Shown: in pieces, positions 1 to 14,400 of the stretch
Layout: each line of letters starts with the position of its first letter
How positions within the stretch are numbered: the first letter of the stretch is position 1
Origin: Balanoglossus misakiensis
Lineage: Eukaryota; Hemichordata
Assembly: GCA_040954595.2 (NCBI GenBank)
Contig: CM082589.2
Location: 496,001 to 560,000 of the forward strand
Length of the DNA: 64,000 nt
Direction of reading: 5' to 3'
Made by a program: the position numbers and the translations under genes
Notes under the pieces: model-generated
Database searches by the model: none
What the model was told of the DNA's origin: nothing
The model's input: only the letters and a program-made list of their open reading frames with translations

Positions 1-2425
1 TAATTTGCAGCGCAGTTGCAGGTGTACGAGGCCACATCACTGATGCACGATCCACCATTTTGACAAGGGTTGGAACTGCAAGGCCCACCTAGATCAAGAA
101 AAATCATAAAGTCTATTGCACTTTCCGCACCCTTGAAGCAGTAGACCACACTCTGTTGACTTGTGTAGTTCATTTTTCAAATTCTCCTTCATAAATAATC
201 ATGAAAACTTTTCTGAATGTGACATGACTTTCTTCAATGTGCTTACCGATAAGACATGTGCTTCCTGTCCAACCATTACTGCAAATGCAATTGTAGGTTG
301 ACCCAACCACTTGGCAGACACCGTTATTCCTACATGGGCTGGTTGAACAGGGACCTGAAATTATAAAACTTGGTATCAGAATCCCTTTTTTCGTGGCAAT
401 ATACATTTGGACCCGCACTAAGGAAAGTGGGTCATTTTTATTATGAACAGATACGCTTACCATTTTGGCAGTTTGTTCCCGTAAAGCCTGTTGGACACCG
501 ACAAGTGAAGAAGGAAAAGTAGTTGGTACATGTTCCTCCGTTCTGACAAGGATTGGTCAAACACGCATCTTGGGCTGAAAGAAAAACAACAGGGCATATT
601 GAGTGAACCGCAAACAACCAAGTCATAGAAACAACAATTATTCAAATCCAAAATTCTTCAAAGTATCATTTACAGGAATAATATGTCTGATGTTACATGT
701 AAGGGTTCAGCTAGTTTGACTGAATGACTGAAAATAAACTAATGATGAATATATCCATTTATCATGTTCAGTTGTTAAATGGTGTTTGATAAAATTTAAA
801 CAATGTATTTTGATAAGGGAAGCCGATGGATTTCGGGCTGAATTGGTCAGATACCTGTTTCACAATTTGTTCCAGTGTAGCCATTCTGGCATGTGCATCT
901 ATAATAAGCAACATAACTGGTACAATCGCCATTATTCTGACAGGGTGAACTGTAGCACGGATTTGCTGTGGTAGAAAAACAGAGAAACAAAATGAGGGGC
1001 AACTGGACACAGCAGAAATGACCAGTACTAATGCAGGATTGGAACCAGAGCTGGGGATATATGCCACTTTGCCGTTGTTTATTCCAAGCGATTCCTTACA
1101 CCATAGCTGAAACAAGAATACTGGTAATGTGGAAACCACCACTTTTTAAAGGACAAGGAAGAGTGTTTATGAATCACTACAGGTATAAGAACTAGTGTCT
1201 TCTTGACGGGGGTTGTTGACGGTAACAGGTTGATGGTATAACATCATGGCAGTGGATGGTTGCCTGTTTAACAGAACACAACACAATAAAAGACAAGCAC
1301 CAAGAGGGAGTATGTTTTGTTGGGGAGGGTTGGGCAACTTTAACAAAACTGGACTGGTAACTATTGTGTTCATCTGCTTAGCGAGGGTCGTGCAAAGAGG
1401 TACCTTCTTCTCAACCCTATATAAAGATTAGAAAAACACATTTATGCATCTCATTTCCAATACATACCAATACATTACATAGGGGAACAATTTAACATAG
1501 AGCACAGATACATCTTTGTTACAAAGCGATAAACACGGGTTAAACTAAGCATCTTCTTTTACCATTACCAAACTGCAGCTTTTTATGCACCGGAAATAAT
1601 TTCATATAAGTTAGATGTTAACTTTATTGACATATACATATACATGCATTATAACACGCTCGCAACAGCATGCGTAAGTAAGGCTGCGATTTGTTTTACA
1701 AGTTACCAGCTGTTTCGCAATGATATCCGGTGTATTCAGGTTGACACTGACATAAGTATTGGTTAGTCAGGGGGATACATGTGCCGTTGTTTTCACAGGG
1801 GTTGGGCTGACAAAGTTCTGTACCTGCAGCTGGGGGGAGGTAGAGGGGGCGTGCGAATCGGAGGGGAGGGGGTGATTAAATATAGAAAGAGATGATGAAA
1901 TACAGCGTTCACAGAGAGATAGAAAACGAGTGATTTGTAAGACTGATCTATACCATAGCAGAGTATAGACACTGCTGTTGTGATATGTTAAGGTAATGTG
2001 AAGCTGGAGAATGTTGATGCTAATTTTGAAGGCTAAGCCAAAGATGAAAACCAATTGTTTTTGGCTTGTAGCAAAATAAAGGCAGCGATAAAGCATGTTA
2101 TAGCAGTGTCCATATGAGATTATCTGCATTAATAAATCTACGAAGAAATGTATGACTTACAGATTGAAATATATTTGATTTTGTTTTATGCACTGTTCAG
2201 CTAAGGTTGTAATGTTTGATACATTCACATGTGTTTATTTGGTGACACTGCTATAACAAACTTTGCATGTGTTAGTGATGCAAATTACTCAATAATTACC
2301 ATTTTGACAATTGGCTCCAGTATAACCATCTTGGCAGAGGCAAACATAGGTGATGGCAGTAGCACCGGTGACTTTAAAACATGTGCCATCATTCAAACAA
2401 GGTGAAGAATCACAGGGACTTGTTT
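1..2425 (-). CDS. Gene 1 EGF modules 48-53 (last one cut by window edge)
   Basis: Exons: 2300-2425, 1707-1829, 855-965, 461-574, 247-354 and 1-88 (partial). All are phase 1-1 EGF modules. Module 49 (1707-1829) has two equally good acceptors 6 nt apart (exon end 1829 or 1823), which differ by two residues, A-G. The final exon covers cysteines 1-5 in frame and stops at the window edge, so the gene continues with at least the rest of this module. The intron 966-1706 shows nothing recognisable. Confidence 0.88.
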
Positions 2426-5400
2426 CTATAAAAGTTACCACACGTGAATGATCTTGTGTAAATGATGGGGAGTCACAACGTGGATGGTTTTAGTGCTGGT
2501 TTGTCCTGCAGAAGCGCGATGCGATATTGCGCTGAGAAGTGTGGTTAGTTGCTATAAAGCGCTGGAGTTGGCGATGCAGGGAAAAGCTTTCAAAGTCTTG
2601 CATTCGGTCCGTTATAGGCATTTTGTGATCTGGGGCTGACATGGGGACCTAGTGATTGATCAACACTGATCTTTAAAGTTCGAGGGTAATACTTCCAAGT
2701 CATCAATGATACTGGAAACACCATGTCCACCACATGACCACAGATTACCCTGTGGAGCGAATGCAGAACTCCAGAAAGCAGCAAGAACGCGCAACATCTA
2801 AATCGCCTGGCTGTGGCTCAGAAGAGGCCTCCTAACTTGAATCTTTCATTACCCATTTCACAATTTGTTCCAAAGAAACCATCAAGGCAAACACAGCTAT
2901 ACGATGTTGGTGTGGACCTCAAACAATTGCCTCCGTTCAGACATGGGTTTGGATTACATGGATTGGATTCTAGAAAAGAAAGTGGTTTAGCAGACTTTGT
3001 TAACCAACATGCATTACATGACATGGAGAGAAAATTACATAGAAATGAATGAAAAGTTTTTGATCAAGTGAACATTAGTAATACATGAGATAATTGATGG
3101 TAAGTCTGGTTTCCTGACCCTATACCACTGCTAGCTGCACTCTGCTAACAATCAGGATCAGAGGTATGCGTTAGCCATTTTGCCAAGATTCTTGGCAAAA
3201 ATGGCCCTTGCATGTTGTCAAATGATAGCCATGTATGGCCATAGAAAGATGCACAATTGCAAATTTTGTGAGTGCAGTGGTAGAGATCAGGAACCCAGAC
3301 TGAACCAATGTACGTTAGACACAAATGAAGCCCTCTCTGATTAATTGAACCAACATCAAATTGAAAATAAATGCCATGCAGTTATGACATTACTTTCAGC
3401 TTTTAATTAGAAAATCAATAGTTACTATGAATAAAGACTGATGAGTAAACGATCAATGACTTTATGATGTTGTTTTATGCATTATTAATTGATATGTATT
3501 AATGATTAGTATATCTCATGCATGCTTAGATGATCTTGGTAGATATAAATGTTGGTTGTGCATGAAAATATTTTACATGAAGAACTATGATAAGAACGTC
3601 ATTAGTAATTGTTATGTTACACAGAGACAAAGACGATGCCCAAGATGTTTCCTTTGGATCAGGATTTACTTTCTGGCACAGTGAACCCGACATACGTCAC
3701 AAAAATGCACACACACATATTAATGACGTCAAGAACAGGAAATAATTGTTTTGGCTCTTGGCGCGCGCACACAGCAAAATGGTCATTTATTCATGACATT
3801 CAAATTGAACAAAATGCCCCTTCATCTCTGTCGGCATCTGCTACTATTGAACTAATATTCCACCACAAAAATCAAGTTTGATCACGTATTTATGAGACTA
3901 TCTACAGACAAACACACAGCCACACTAAAAACCCAACAAAACTGGCATCAAAATAAGAGTTCCATAGTAAACATATCACTATACTGAAATGACACTCAAG
4001 AATTCCGAAGAGACACACACGAAAAAAAATCCAGGTGAATGATGGATGATCACTCCAGGTTGACAGTCAAAAACGTGACTATCAGACACAAAAACGACAC
4101 AAAATCAACACTGTAAGATTACCAGCTTGGCAATAGGTTCCTTCAAAACCAATGAGACATGCGCAGGTGTAATCTGTCGGAGAACGTTTGGTGCAAGTGC
4201 CACCATTTTGACATGGAGATGAACTGCATGGATCTAATTCTAGAAAACAAATGTGTATTTTGAAAAGTGTTATCAGATTTTCTATGTACTGTTGTATGTA
4301 TGTATGACACTTAGACACATCATCTTGGAAACACACCACACAGAACTCATCGCAAAAAAAAGTGTAAAAAATTTTCTATTAAAACAAAACAGACATCAGC
4401 ACTGGGTTAAGTCCAAAAGAACACAATGCGGCACACACACCTACACAAACTACTTGAATAATTACCAAATTCACAATTGGACCCAATATATCCATCACGA
4501 CAAATGCATGTGTGTTGTGTCGGAGTGGTTTTTAAACAATTACCATCGTTCAGACAAGGAGCTGAATCACAGGGGTCTAATTCTAGGAAAGCAATCGACC
4601 AAAAAAATACACAGTGACAGTTAACATCATGCAAGGCGATTTTAAAACCACTGCCAATACACTGCTGTTTAAACAATTCCACTGATGAACTTTTCTATGT
4701 TGCTACGTAAGGCCGCTACGCTGAACTGCATATCACAAGACAAGTAAAGCGCTTTTCCACACCATGCATCGCTAAAATCATGTTCAGAACAAACGCATGA
4801 AATAAGAGCATAACTGAACATTTTACATGCTGTCTTTAGACAGAACTTTTGACATGATTAAAGGTATACAATCACTAAAGCAAATTTTAACGGTTACAAA
4901 GAAGACATAAATAGAAAATAATGACAAACATTATTCTTCAAGGAACAAAACTAACAATAACCACCAAAAAGCACCAAAAATCAAAATACCAGAAGTACAG
5001 GAGAGAAAAAGCACAGCAAAGTACTAACACCAACAGACACATACAACTTCAAGTGATTTATCACATTTACAAGACTGGTAGCGAGGACTTGAGAAAGTTT
5101 CACACAAGCACTATAGCGAAGAACCTTACTCTATAAAACAAGAGGATAGGAAACAAAGGTGACCGAACACCAACTAGAGATGACCAGAAACATGTATTGA
5201 TTTCAGAGAAAGCAGTTCAACAACGAAGTGTACAAGACTAACAACTATTTCTTCAATGGCACTATAATTACCAGTTTGACAATTGGATCCTGTATAACCG
5301 CTGAGGCATAGACAAGTATGCTCTGTTGGAGAGCTTTTTAAACAAGTTCCGCCATTTTGACAAGGGGATGAAGTGCATGGGTCTAATTCTAAAAAAATGC

Positions 5401-8400
5401 AAACATTTGTGAAAAAAAAGAGCGATTAATAACGGCAAAAGCGCTTGTGATCTTACAGCAAATTTAAGCATCATACCAAGTTATCTGTCGTTTATGCATG
5501 TTACCAAAGCAACAATAAGACAGAAAAAATGTATAAGGCAGCGTAAAGAAAGGCAGCCATGTATTTGTTATCTCGCAGGATCTTGTGGAGTTCAGAAAAA
5601 GGTCTATTGAAACAATCCAGCTAGTTGAAAAGAATAGCGATAGTGGCAAAATAAGCATTCAAGCAAAAATAAAATTACCAGTTTCGCAATTGGCTCCTGT
5701 GTAGCCATCAGCGCAAAAGCAAAGATGCAAAGTTGAAGATGCCTTCAAGCAAGTGCCACCATTGGTGCAAGGAGATGAACTGCAAGGATCAGCTTCTGCA
5801 AATTAAATTGGATTGATGATGATGTTAACAAGGGAAGGATTAGCATGGAGATCATCTGTCAAGGGGAAACATTGAGATGTACTTGCATTATCACCACCAC
5901 CAAATTATTGCAAAATTATATCGGTATGATATGGGATGTGTTTAGGGTATTCAGAGTTTCCATTTATCTCTAGCAACCCAAACCCTAACATAAGCTTTAC
6001 AACTGCTATTACACTCTCCCTCAATGACATTTTGATGGCACTATTTACTCCATCTTCCACCCAATATTCACCAAGGCACATGTGCTCGTTGTGTTGAGTA
6101 AACAACATCGGTTTGCAATGAGCACGCAATTTACAGAGATGCTTGCATTAACAGAAGATGTCATCCCTTATTGCCTTATGTGTCGCAATTACCAGACAGT
6201 ATGGCCAATAGCCTTATACTGTCCAGTACGTGTATAATTGATACACAATGCCTGCACTGACCATGTGTCTGTGATTGCAACAACATCTGCCAAAATGATT
6301 TGATAATAAATTGCAACAGCAGAGAGTGTAGAAAGATTAGATCTCTGGACAGGAATATACCACCACCAAACCGACATAATCGCAAATGGTACAATAACGA
6401 TAAATATAAAGTAAAGATGATGAAGAAGTGGTATATAAAACAACAGGGATGTTCTAACTGTAAAAATATACAATACAGAAGAACAAACGCAACAATGATG
6501 TATAAAATAACAACTAATATACGAATATCTCAACGATAACATAAATGACAACAAGAAAGCGAGCGAGCATGCATGCCATGCAAGGGTCCAGTTGGGATTT
6601 TCAGCCAATACACGTATTTACCCTGTTCGCAGTTAACGCCACCATAAGCAGCACGACAGAGGCAAATGTAACTGTCAGTGCCATTCGCTGAACGGGGTAC
6701 ACACACACCACCGTTCATACAAGGCTCGCTGATGCAAGGGTTTTGTGCTAGAAAAAAACCAACGATTTAGAAGTTTAGTTCACTCAACAATATTACGGCA
6801 ACGATGAGACAATACCTTGTATGTAACCGTTTGAAGCGTAAAACTTACATTAAATTCCCCAAGCCATCTCATATGTCAGATACCGAATGAAAGCGGTTCG
6901 CGTGACACAACGAGCTTTTGGATTGGCTCATGCGCTTTTGGTTATCACGAATCACGAGTGAAGTTGCATTGTAGTGTGAAGAAGCTGCTTTCCATCACAG
7001 ATACAACCGATTAGTATGACCAGGATAATCATTTAGTCAAATGATCCATTTGCTTTAAGTCACATGTGCTGTTCCAGCTACAGTAAAGACTGCGATAGGA
7101 TTTGTGATTGCAACAATACAAAGATGAACGCCAGCCATCCACAACACGCAACAGTTAACCCCAAGAAGCAGTCAAAACACTTCAGACAGTTAACGTTTAG
7201 TTGTGAACATCAAACATAATTACCAACTTGGCAGTTGATTCCAATGTAGCCGGAAACACATAGGCATGTGTATGTCGCAGATAGGAAAGATCGAAAACAC
7301 GTGCCGTCGTTCTGACAAGGGTTTGAGTCACAAGGATTTGACTCTAAAATAAGCAATCAAGTTGAGTGAGTCAGTAAACACTGGATTCATTGTACATCAT
7401 CAATATTAAAAGACAGCAATAGATGACAAAACAAACTTAATACATGTAGTTGTGATGTCAGCTCACGTCCATGTAAACTTGGGTTGTTTTCGATGATGAC
7501 ACTTAACATACATGATGAGACCACATACAATACAGCACAGTTAATGACTAAATCACAGCATCACCAGCAGCAATGATAGATATAAATCAACCTCCATTAC
7601 CACCAAAATCGTTCAATGGATAGCGTTTGCCTTGCCGTATGAAACCCATTTACAGAATGATAAATGTTAATGAAATAACCAAGAATTGATGCATTTTTGT
7701 GAGGTTGTGTGTAAGAATGACTTCATATCGGCTTTAGCTATTAACATGAAAGTAACATCACAGCATTAATATACTACCCAGTATAAGTTATTTCATGGTA
7801 CCTTTGACACAATCATTGCAAAGTACTTAAAGCATTAATGTACGTATATACAGTACAGAATCACACCGATTCCCTGTTAAAACAATTAAATTTCGATGAT
7901 ACCACTTGAGCTGTTTATTGCAATACCACATGCTCTGCAAATTCTGTTCGATATTAAACCTTTTTCCTGAATACATCCGAAGTACCATCATGCAATGCAG
8001 CCAAGAACTTGTCTCATTTATGCCACACTTCACACTGAATGCATGAGCTGTTAGATAATTGTGCCTTCGTATATAAATCAATTTATGCTTTTTTAGATAA
8101 AAGTGTTTTTTCACATCGAAGGAGCATTCATGTAACATTAGTACTCAATAGAACTGTTTCTTACAACAAAAATAATAATTTAGTGATAGAAAAGCAATGT
8201 TAGACAAAATTGTTGGCCAAATTTAATTCTTTTCAGACTAGCTGTACATTAGTGTTGCCACACGCAGACACACAAAAGTTAGAAATGAGTTTGACGCACG
8301 CCAGACTTTTATCATCAGTTAACATGGGACTTGGCAATGCAAAATGATGATTAAGTGTGTGGACATTACCTAATTGACAGTTGCTACCAGTGTATCCGGC

Positions 8401-11400
8401 CAAACAGTCACATCTGTATGAAGAGGCAAGATTGACGCATGCACCTCCATTGTAGCAAGGATCTGACAGGCATGGGTCAGGGTCTGTTAATAAACAAATA
8501 TATGGAAACGTTAAAAACATGACAGAACATAACATTATTTGTTGTTCCCTAATGTCAATAAAATCGTACCAGAGAGGACAGAGACCACCGTTAACACAGA
8601 AGATGTTGCTTAGGTGTTTTTTGTACGAATTATAAGTATTGTTAAACAATTTTTCCCTGGATGCAGAAGACTATTACAGACACATTAATCTGTGAACCTG
8701 AATTAGAATCACAAGTGGCTCATATCATCTATGGAGAAGAAATCAAAAAGTTAATGTTGATACCATCACCGCCACCCTGAAAGAGAATTATATTAATACA
8801 CTGTTCAAAAACGATGGAAAGATATCTTACTGTTACTTTTAAGAATTTCACATGAGAGAAATAAGTGAAAGGTGAACACAATTGATAATATTTTAACGTT
8901 TCTTTTCCCCTTCCCCCAAACTACAAAATTACACAGTAGTGTGCTACCACACATTTATCATTTATTCTACCTGTTTCGCAAAATTCGCCTGTGTAATTTC
9001 CGGTGCATAAGCATGTAACTGTGTCTGTGTTAGAGACACAAAGCCCTCCGTTCAAGCATGTGATACTTTCGCATGGGTCGATAACTACATATATGGGAAA
9101 ATGAACGACTCAATTTATTAAATTAATAATCCAAGGAAATATATCAACTCTGCATGCATTATTCATAAACAACAACAAACAACAACACAAATGAAATTAT
9201 GAAAAGATGTATGAAATAGAAGACAGTTCAATTTTAAAATTTGTTTATGTGATGATTATATGTTTGACTACTTATTTGTGCCCTGATAAGGAAAGCTTCT
9301 AGGAATCTTTTATTAAAGAAACAAAATTTTTGCATGCACTACCATTTGTTTAAAATATATATTATTTCATGGTTGTTACAATGAAAAGCTTGTGTTAATG
9401 ATGTACATGTATCACGACTGAAAGATTATATCTATGAAATGTTAGTGAACCATTTGATGGCTTGGATGAGATATCCCATAATTTCACTCCTCCCACCTGA
9501 TTCGCAGCTTGTACCCGTGTGACTTGAGGGACAGATGCACGAAAAATATGTCCCAAAGGTCAAGCAAATACCGTTGTTCAAACAGGGATTGCTCTGACAA
9601 GGGTCTGGCGCTAGGCAAAAATTACAGGAATCAATATTATTAACTGCCGCTGTTAAAATATACCACTGGTCTTTAATAGCTATCAATGATAATACTGGTC
9701 ATTGCATGCACACAAGTTGTAACTTGTTGTTGAATGCTATGCGACGTAACATGCTTTGGAGTATTGAGTAATAAACTTGTTTTCAACACAGAATATAGTA
9801 GCTATCCTTTAAAGTTTGATTGCCATGTAAACAACTTCTAAGTTTTAAAAAACAAGCCTTCATTTCTGAATAAAATATCAGTTCATTATTGTCAATCTGG
9901 CGTATCAGCAAATCCTGAATTGTACCTACGTATTTCACAGTTAACACCACTGTAATTGTCAACACAGTCACACAGATAACTACCGCCATCGCTTGTAACG
10001 ACACAATTGCCATCGTTAAGGCACGGACTTGATGTACAAGGTGTTACTGTGAATAGATAATGTCAGTGTTGATGTGATCTGCTGCTCGGAAATAAAGATG
10101 AGGTTGCCAAGCTTCCCTGGAAAGAATTGTGAATGTGTCTCCACAGAAAGTCTCCTGTATAATGTTCTGTTTGGCAATAACGATGGTTACATTAATGAAC
10201 TTTGTGACCAGCATTCATGCCATCTCACTAAACACAGTGTTCATCATCTTACCATATCATATTGTAGACATACTTATGGCATTGAAAGACATGAAATAAG
10301 AAAAGTTAATTTAATATTTCTACCAATATATATCATGACTGTGTAGTGTACCGAACAGAATATCAATCAAACTATACTTACTCAGTTGCAATTCGCAGTT
10401 AACACCGATAAAATCGCTGAGACATTGACACATGTAGAACACCACATAGTCCTCACATGATCCTCCGTTTTGGCATGGGTTGCTAAGACACGGGTAAGCG
10501 GCTGGAAGAAACGATAACAGTTATACTCAGTGTGATGTTATCTTTTAATTTTCCACTGTCATTTACACACTTATAACTGGTTAACATGGGAGTGTCTTGT
10601 CTACGGTACATATATAAGATGATAAATGTAGTGAGTTTATACCTATTAACATGAATCTCTTTGTTCAATGTGTGAATAGAAAGAGTATCAGAATGTTATG
10701 TACTTACTTTGACTTTCGCAGTTGTTGCCAGTGTACCCATTTGGACAGTAGCATCTATAGAACGTCCCCTGGTTCACACAGAATGCATTGTTTTGACATG
10801 GGTTTGATAAACAGGGATCAGTGACTGTGGATACAAAAAAACACAGGAGTTACAAAGGTGTGTAAAAATATTTACTACCACTACAGCTATATGTGAAATA
10901 ATTACAGTTTTCTGATGTATATGTCTGCTGTAATAATTTTGAGAATGTTAAAATTACATAAAGATAAAGTTTATAGCAACTAATTTATGGTAGTGAATAA
11001 TTTGCCAACATTTAGCATTACTCATATTGATAAATATCGACTTGAATATAGACAAGTTATATGATTTATATGGTGTTGCTGACAATAATATTTTCATGGA
11101 AGTATTACCATGTTACCACTATGTTATGGCCTGAAAAAATGCAGCGTGATGTTAGTTGCGCATAGTCATTTGGATATTATCAAAGCTATCAATTTTCTAC
11201 TGACACTACTACGCATTTATCATTTTTAGTCTAATAAGAGGTTACCATGACAGCAGACTATGATGAATTACTTAGGAGAAGATATTTATTGATTTCTACA
11301 AAAAACGGTAAATTCTTACGTCTTGACTCGCAATTGACTCCTGTGTAGCCATTCTGACAATTGCATTCATAATTATTGCCAAAGTTAACACATTGGCCGA

Positions 11401-14400
11401 AGTTCAAACAAGGATTACTGGCACATGGGTCGAAAGCTGTGAAAATTGTATAAAATTCCAGATACATATGCAGGTTTATATCAAGTACATTTGCTCATGC
11501 TACTTTTATTTTAACATCCTTCAAAAATATCACACTTGCAGAAATATATCATTTCTCGTGCTTGTATGATCCTGACTGTTAATTCAACAAGATAAAATAC
11601 TGAACCTCTTTCAAACTGTTGGTTGAAAGTGTTAGCGATCGCATACCATTGGAAAAGAAACTTCAGACACTTACTTTGGCAGTTGGTGCCTACGTAACCT
11701 TGTGGGCAGGAACACGTGTAGTACGTTCCATAATTGATGCATGTTCCAGCATTCAGACACGGGGTGCTTACACATGGAGAAACTTGTTGGAGGAGAAGAA
11801 AACTGATGTTAATAGGTAAAACCATCTTTGGAAGATTAACACCCCATTGACCAATTCATCTCTTTACTTCTTTTAACTGAAAGTCATGGTGTTGAAGATA
11901 GTTAAAATTAAAATACACACACTTTTCCTACATCGAATGAATTTCTCCCCTGTCCATTAAGATGAAGCAAGGCTTACCCGGTGTTTGGCAATTGGTTCCT
12001 GTGTACTGACTCGGGCAGGAACATTGATAGGACGTTCCGAGGTTGACGCACGCTCCACCATTCTGACAAGGATTTACTAGGCATGGATTTTGTACTGAAA
12101 GAAACAGCAACGAAATAGATCTTCCTATCAGATGTGGCTTAAACATTTGATATGTTAATGGGAAAGAACATGTATGGGATTGAAGTTATTACACTTTTAA
12201 TAATTTAATGTATCAAACTCACCAAGCGTTTCACACCGAGTGCCAGTATGGGTGATGGGACAATTGCAAATGTAGTAAGTTCCATAATTTAAACACGCTC
12301 CTGAATTCAAGCACGGAGTACTGAGGCACGGGTTTGAAACCACTGTGAAGTGAATAAGAAAAGTTTCATTCAGTGATGTTTTAAGTGGCTCTAATGAAAA
12401 AAGGGTTACTTTTCGCCAAAATACCATAGGGTCACTCACCGGGATTTTGACAATTGGCACCCGTATACAACGAGGTACATCTGCACTCATAGTAGGTATT
12501 GTAGTTAATGCATGTTCCTCCATTTTGACATGGATTATTGGCGCACACATTCACAATTACTGAAGAAGAAAAAGAAAAAAAAACATGAGCAAACAAAACT
12601 TCAGAATGTGGTACTCCTATGTGTCAACAGTGCAACTACATCACACACACACACCTCCAATATTGTTTTGGGTTGTTGACAATTTGTAACAACCATAATT
12701 ATATACTATAGGAAAGGATCAGACGTATATGTACCTTGCGTTTGACAGTTTGATCCAGTGTATCCATTCAGACATGAACACTCGTACGAGGAGCCAAAGT
12801 TTATACAAGTTCCACCATTGAAACACGGATCATTTGCACATGCGTTCACTGAAAATATACAAAATATTGTCATTAACATATATGTATGTAAATGTATGTA
12901 TTTTTTGTATCAGTATGACCGGTTATATCTATCTATCCATCTGTTGGATTAAAAGACATACCTGGAATTTCACAGTTGGTTCCGATGTATGTAGATGGGC
13001 AGGAACAGGTGTAAGCATTTCCCTGGTTGATGCATTGTCCGCCGTTTTGACAAGGATTACTAACACAGGGATTTGTTGGTGATACTGAAATATGACAGAG
13101 AAAAACTTAATATCAACATACATGTATGACATCAAATTGAAGTTAACAATTAACTGACAAACTTATCTGCAATTTGACATGAATAGGTCAGGATCTTGTG
13201 AAGGACGGTACAGGAATTTACTCCGGACTTACTTGGAGTTTGACACCGGTCTCCGGCATAGTTAGTGGGGCACGAACACCGATAGTATGATCCGTAATTG
13301 ATACAAGTCCCTTGGTTCTGACATGGACCGCTGTTACACGGATTCAAAGATACTGTAGAAGAGAAAAAGAAAGTCATGCTTCAGTAACAATGTCTTGCTT
13401 CTGTCCAGTGAAGTCATAAGTCTCATGCTGTTCTTGAAGAGTAAAAAAAGAGAATGTTTTAGTACTTACATAACTTTAACCTGATATTTTGTAGAGTATT
13501 TACATGTAATTGCATTTATTGAATTTATATAAACTCTGTACTTTGGTTTCACTTGTTGTACGTTACTCAACTAATATCAAAAGACTGGTGAAAAAATCTT
13601 GTTGTTTGTTTTTGTTTAGAACTTATCACCTACCAATCACTTCGCAGTTTGTACCAGTATAGCCACTAGTACAGGAACATTGGTATCCATTGGTGGTAAG
13701 AGTACATGAGCCTCCATTCTGGCATGGGTTGTTCGTACATGGGTTTGCAACTGTTGATCCACAACAAACGCAGGCAAAACAGTAAGAAGCGCATGCAACA
13801 GAGAAGGAATGGCATTAATAAGGAACAGAAAGAAAACTCTCAGGCTATTAGTTCAACACATGTTGCGTATATGGTGTTATGATAAAATCAAGTGCAATGT
13901 AGCACATTTCTCCACTCGCAAGTGCCACATTTCCTGACTTGCTACTCGCAACTCACCACTCGCATCCTGTATATTTCATACATCTTACACACCTCCTGAG
14001 TCATGATATTTACACACTTTAGAAGACTATGAACATGGCGTTTCTTTAAAGTTAAAATGACGTCATGAACGATGAAGTATTAAAGAAACTCAACATCAAC
14101 TCAACTATCAGTCAGCATTTTTGCAACATAGGCTCAGGTTTTCACAGAAAGCAATACAAACAACGACAGCAATCGACGCATGCAACCAGCGACATGCAAA
14201 CAATCACAAACAATCCTGTCACCTAAAAAAACACAGACAACGCTGTTGGTAGGATAGTTGTTTGAAAAAGACGCAGTACCTTGGTTGTCACAGTTGTTCC
14301 CATAGTAACCACTTCGACATTGGCAGTAATAGTAAGTACCGGATCGAATGCATGTGCCACCATTCTGACAAGGGTTTGGGTCACACCAAGTTATAGCTAA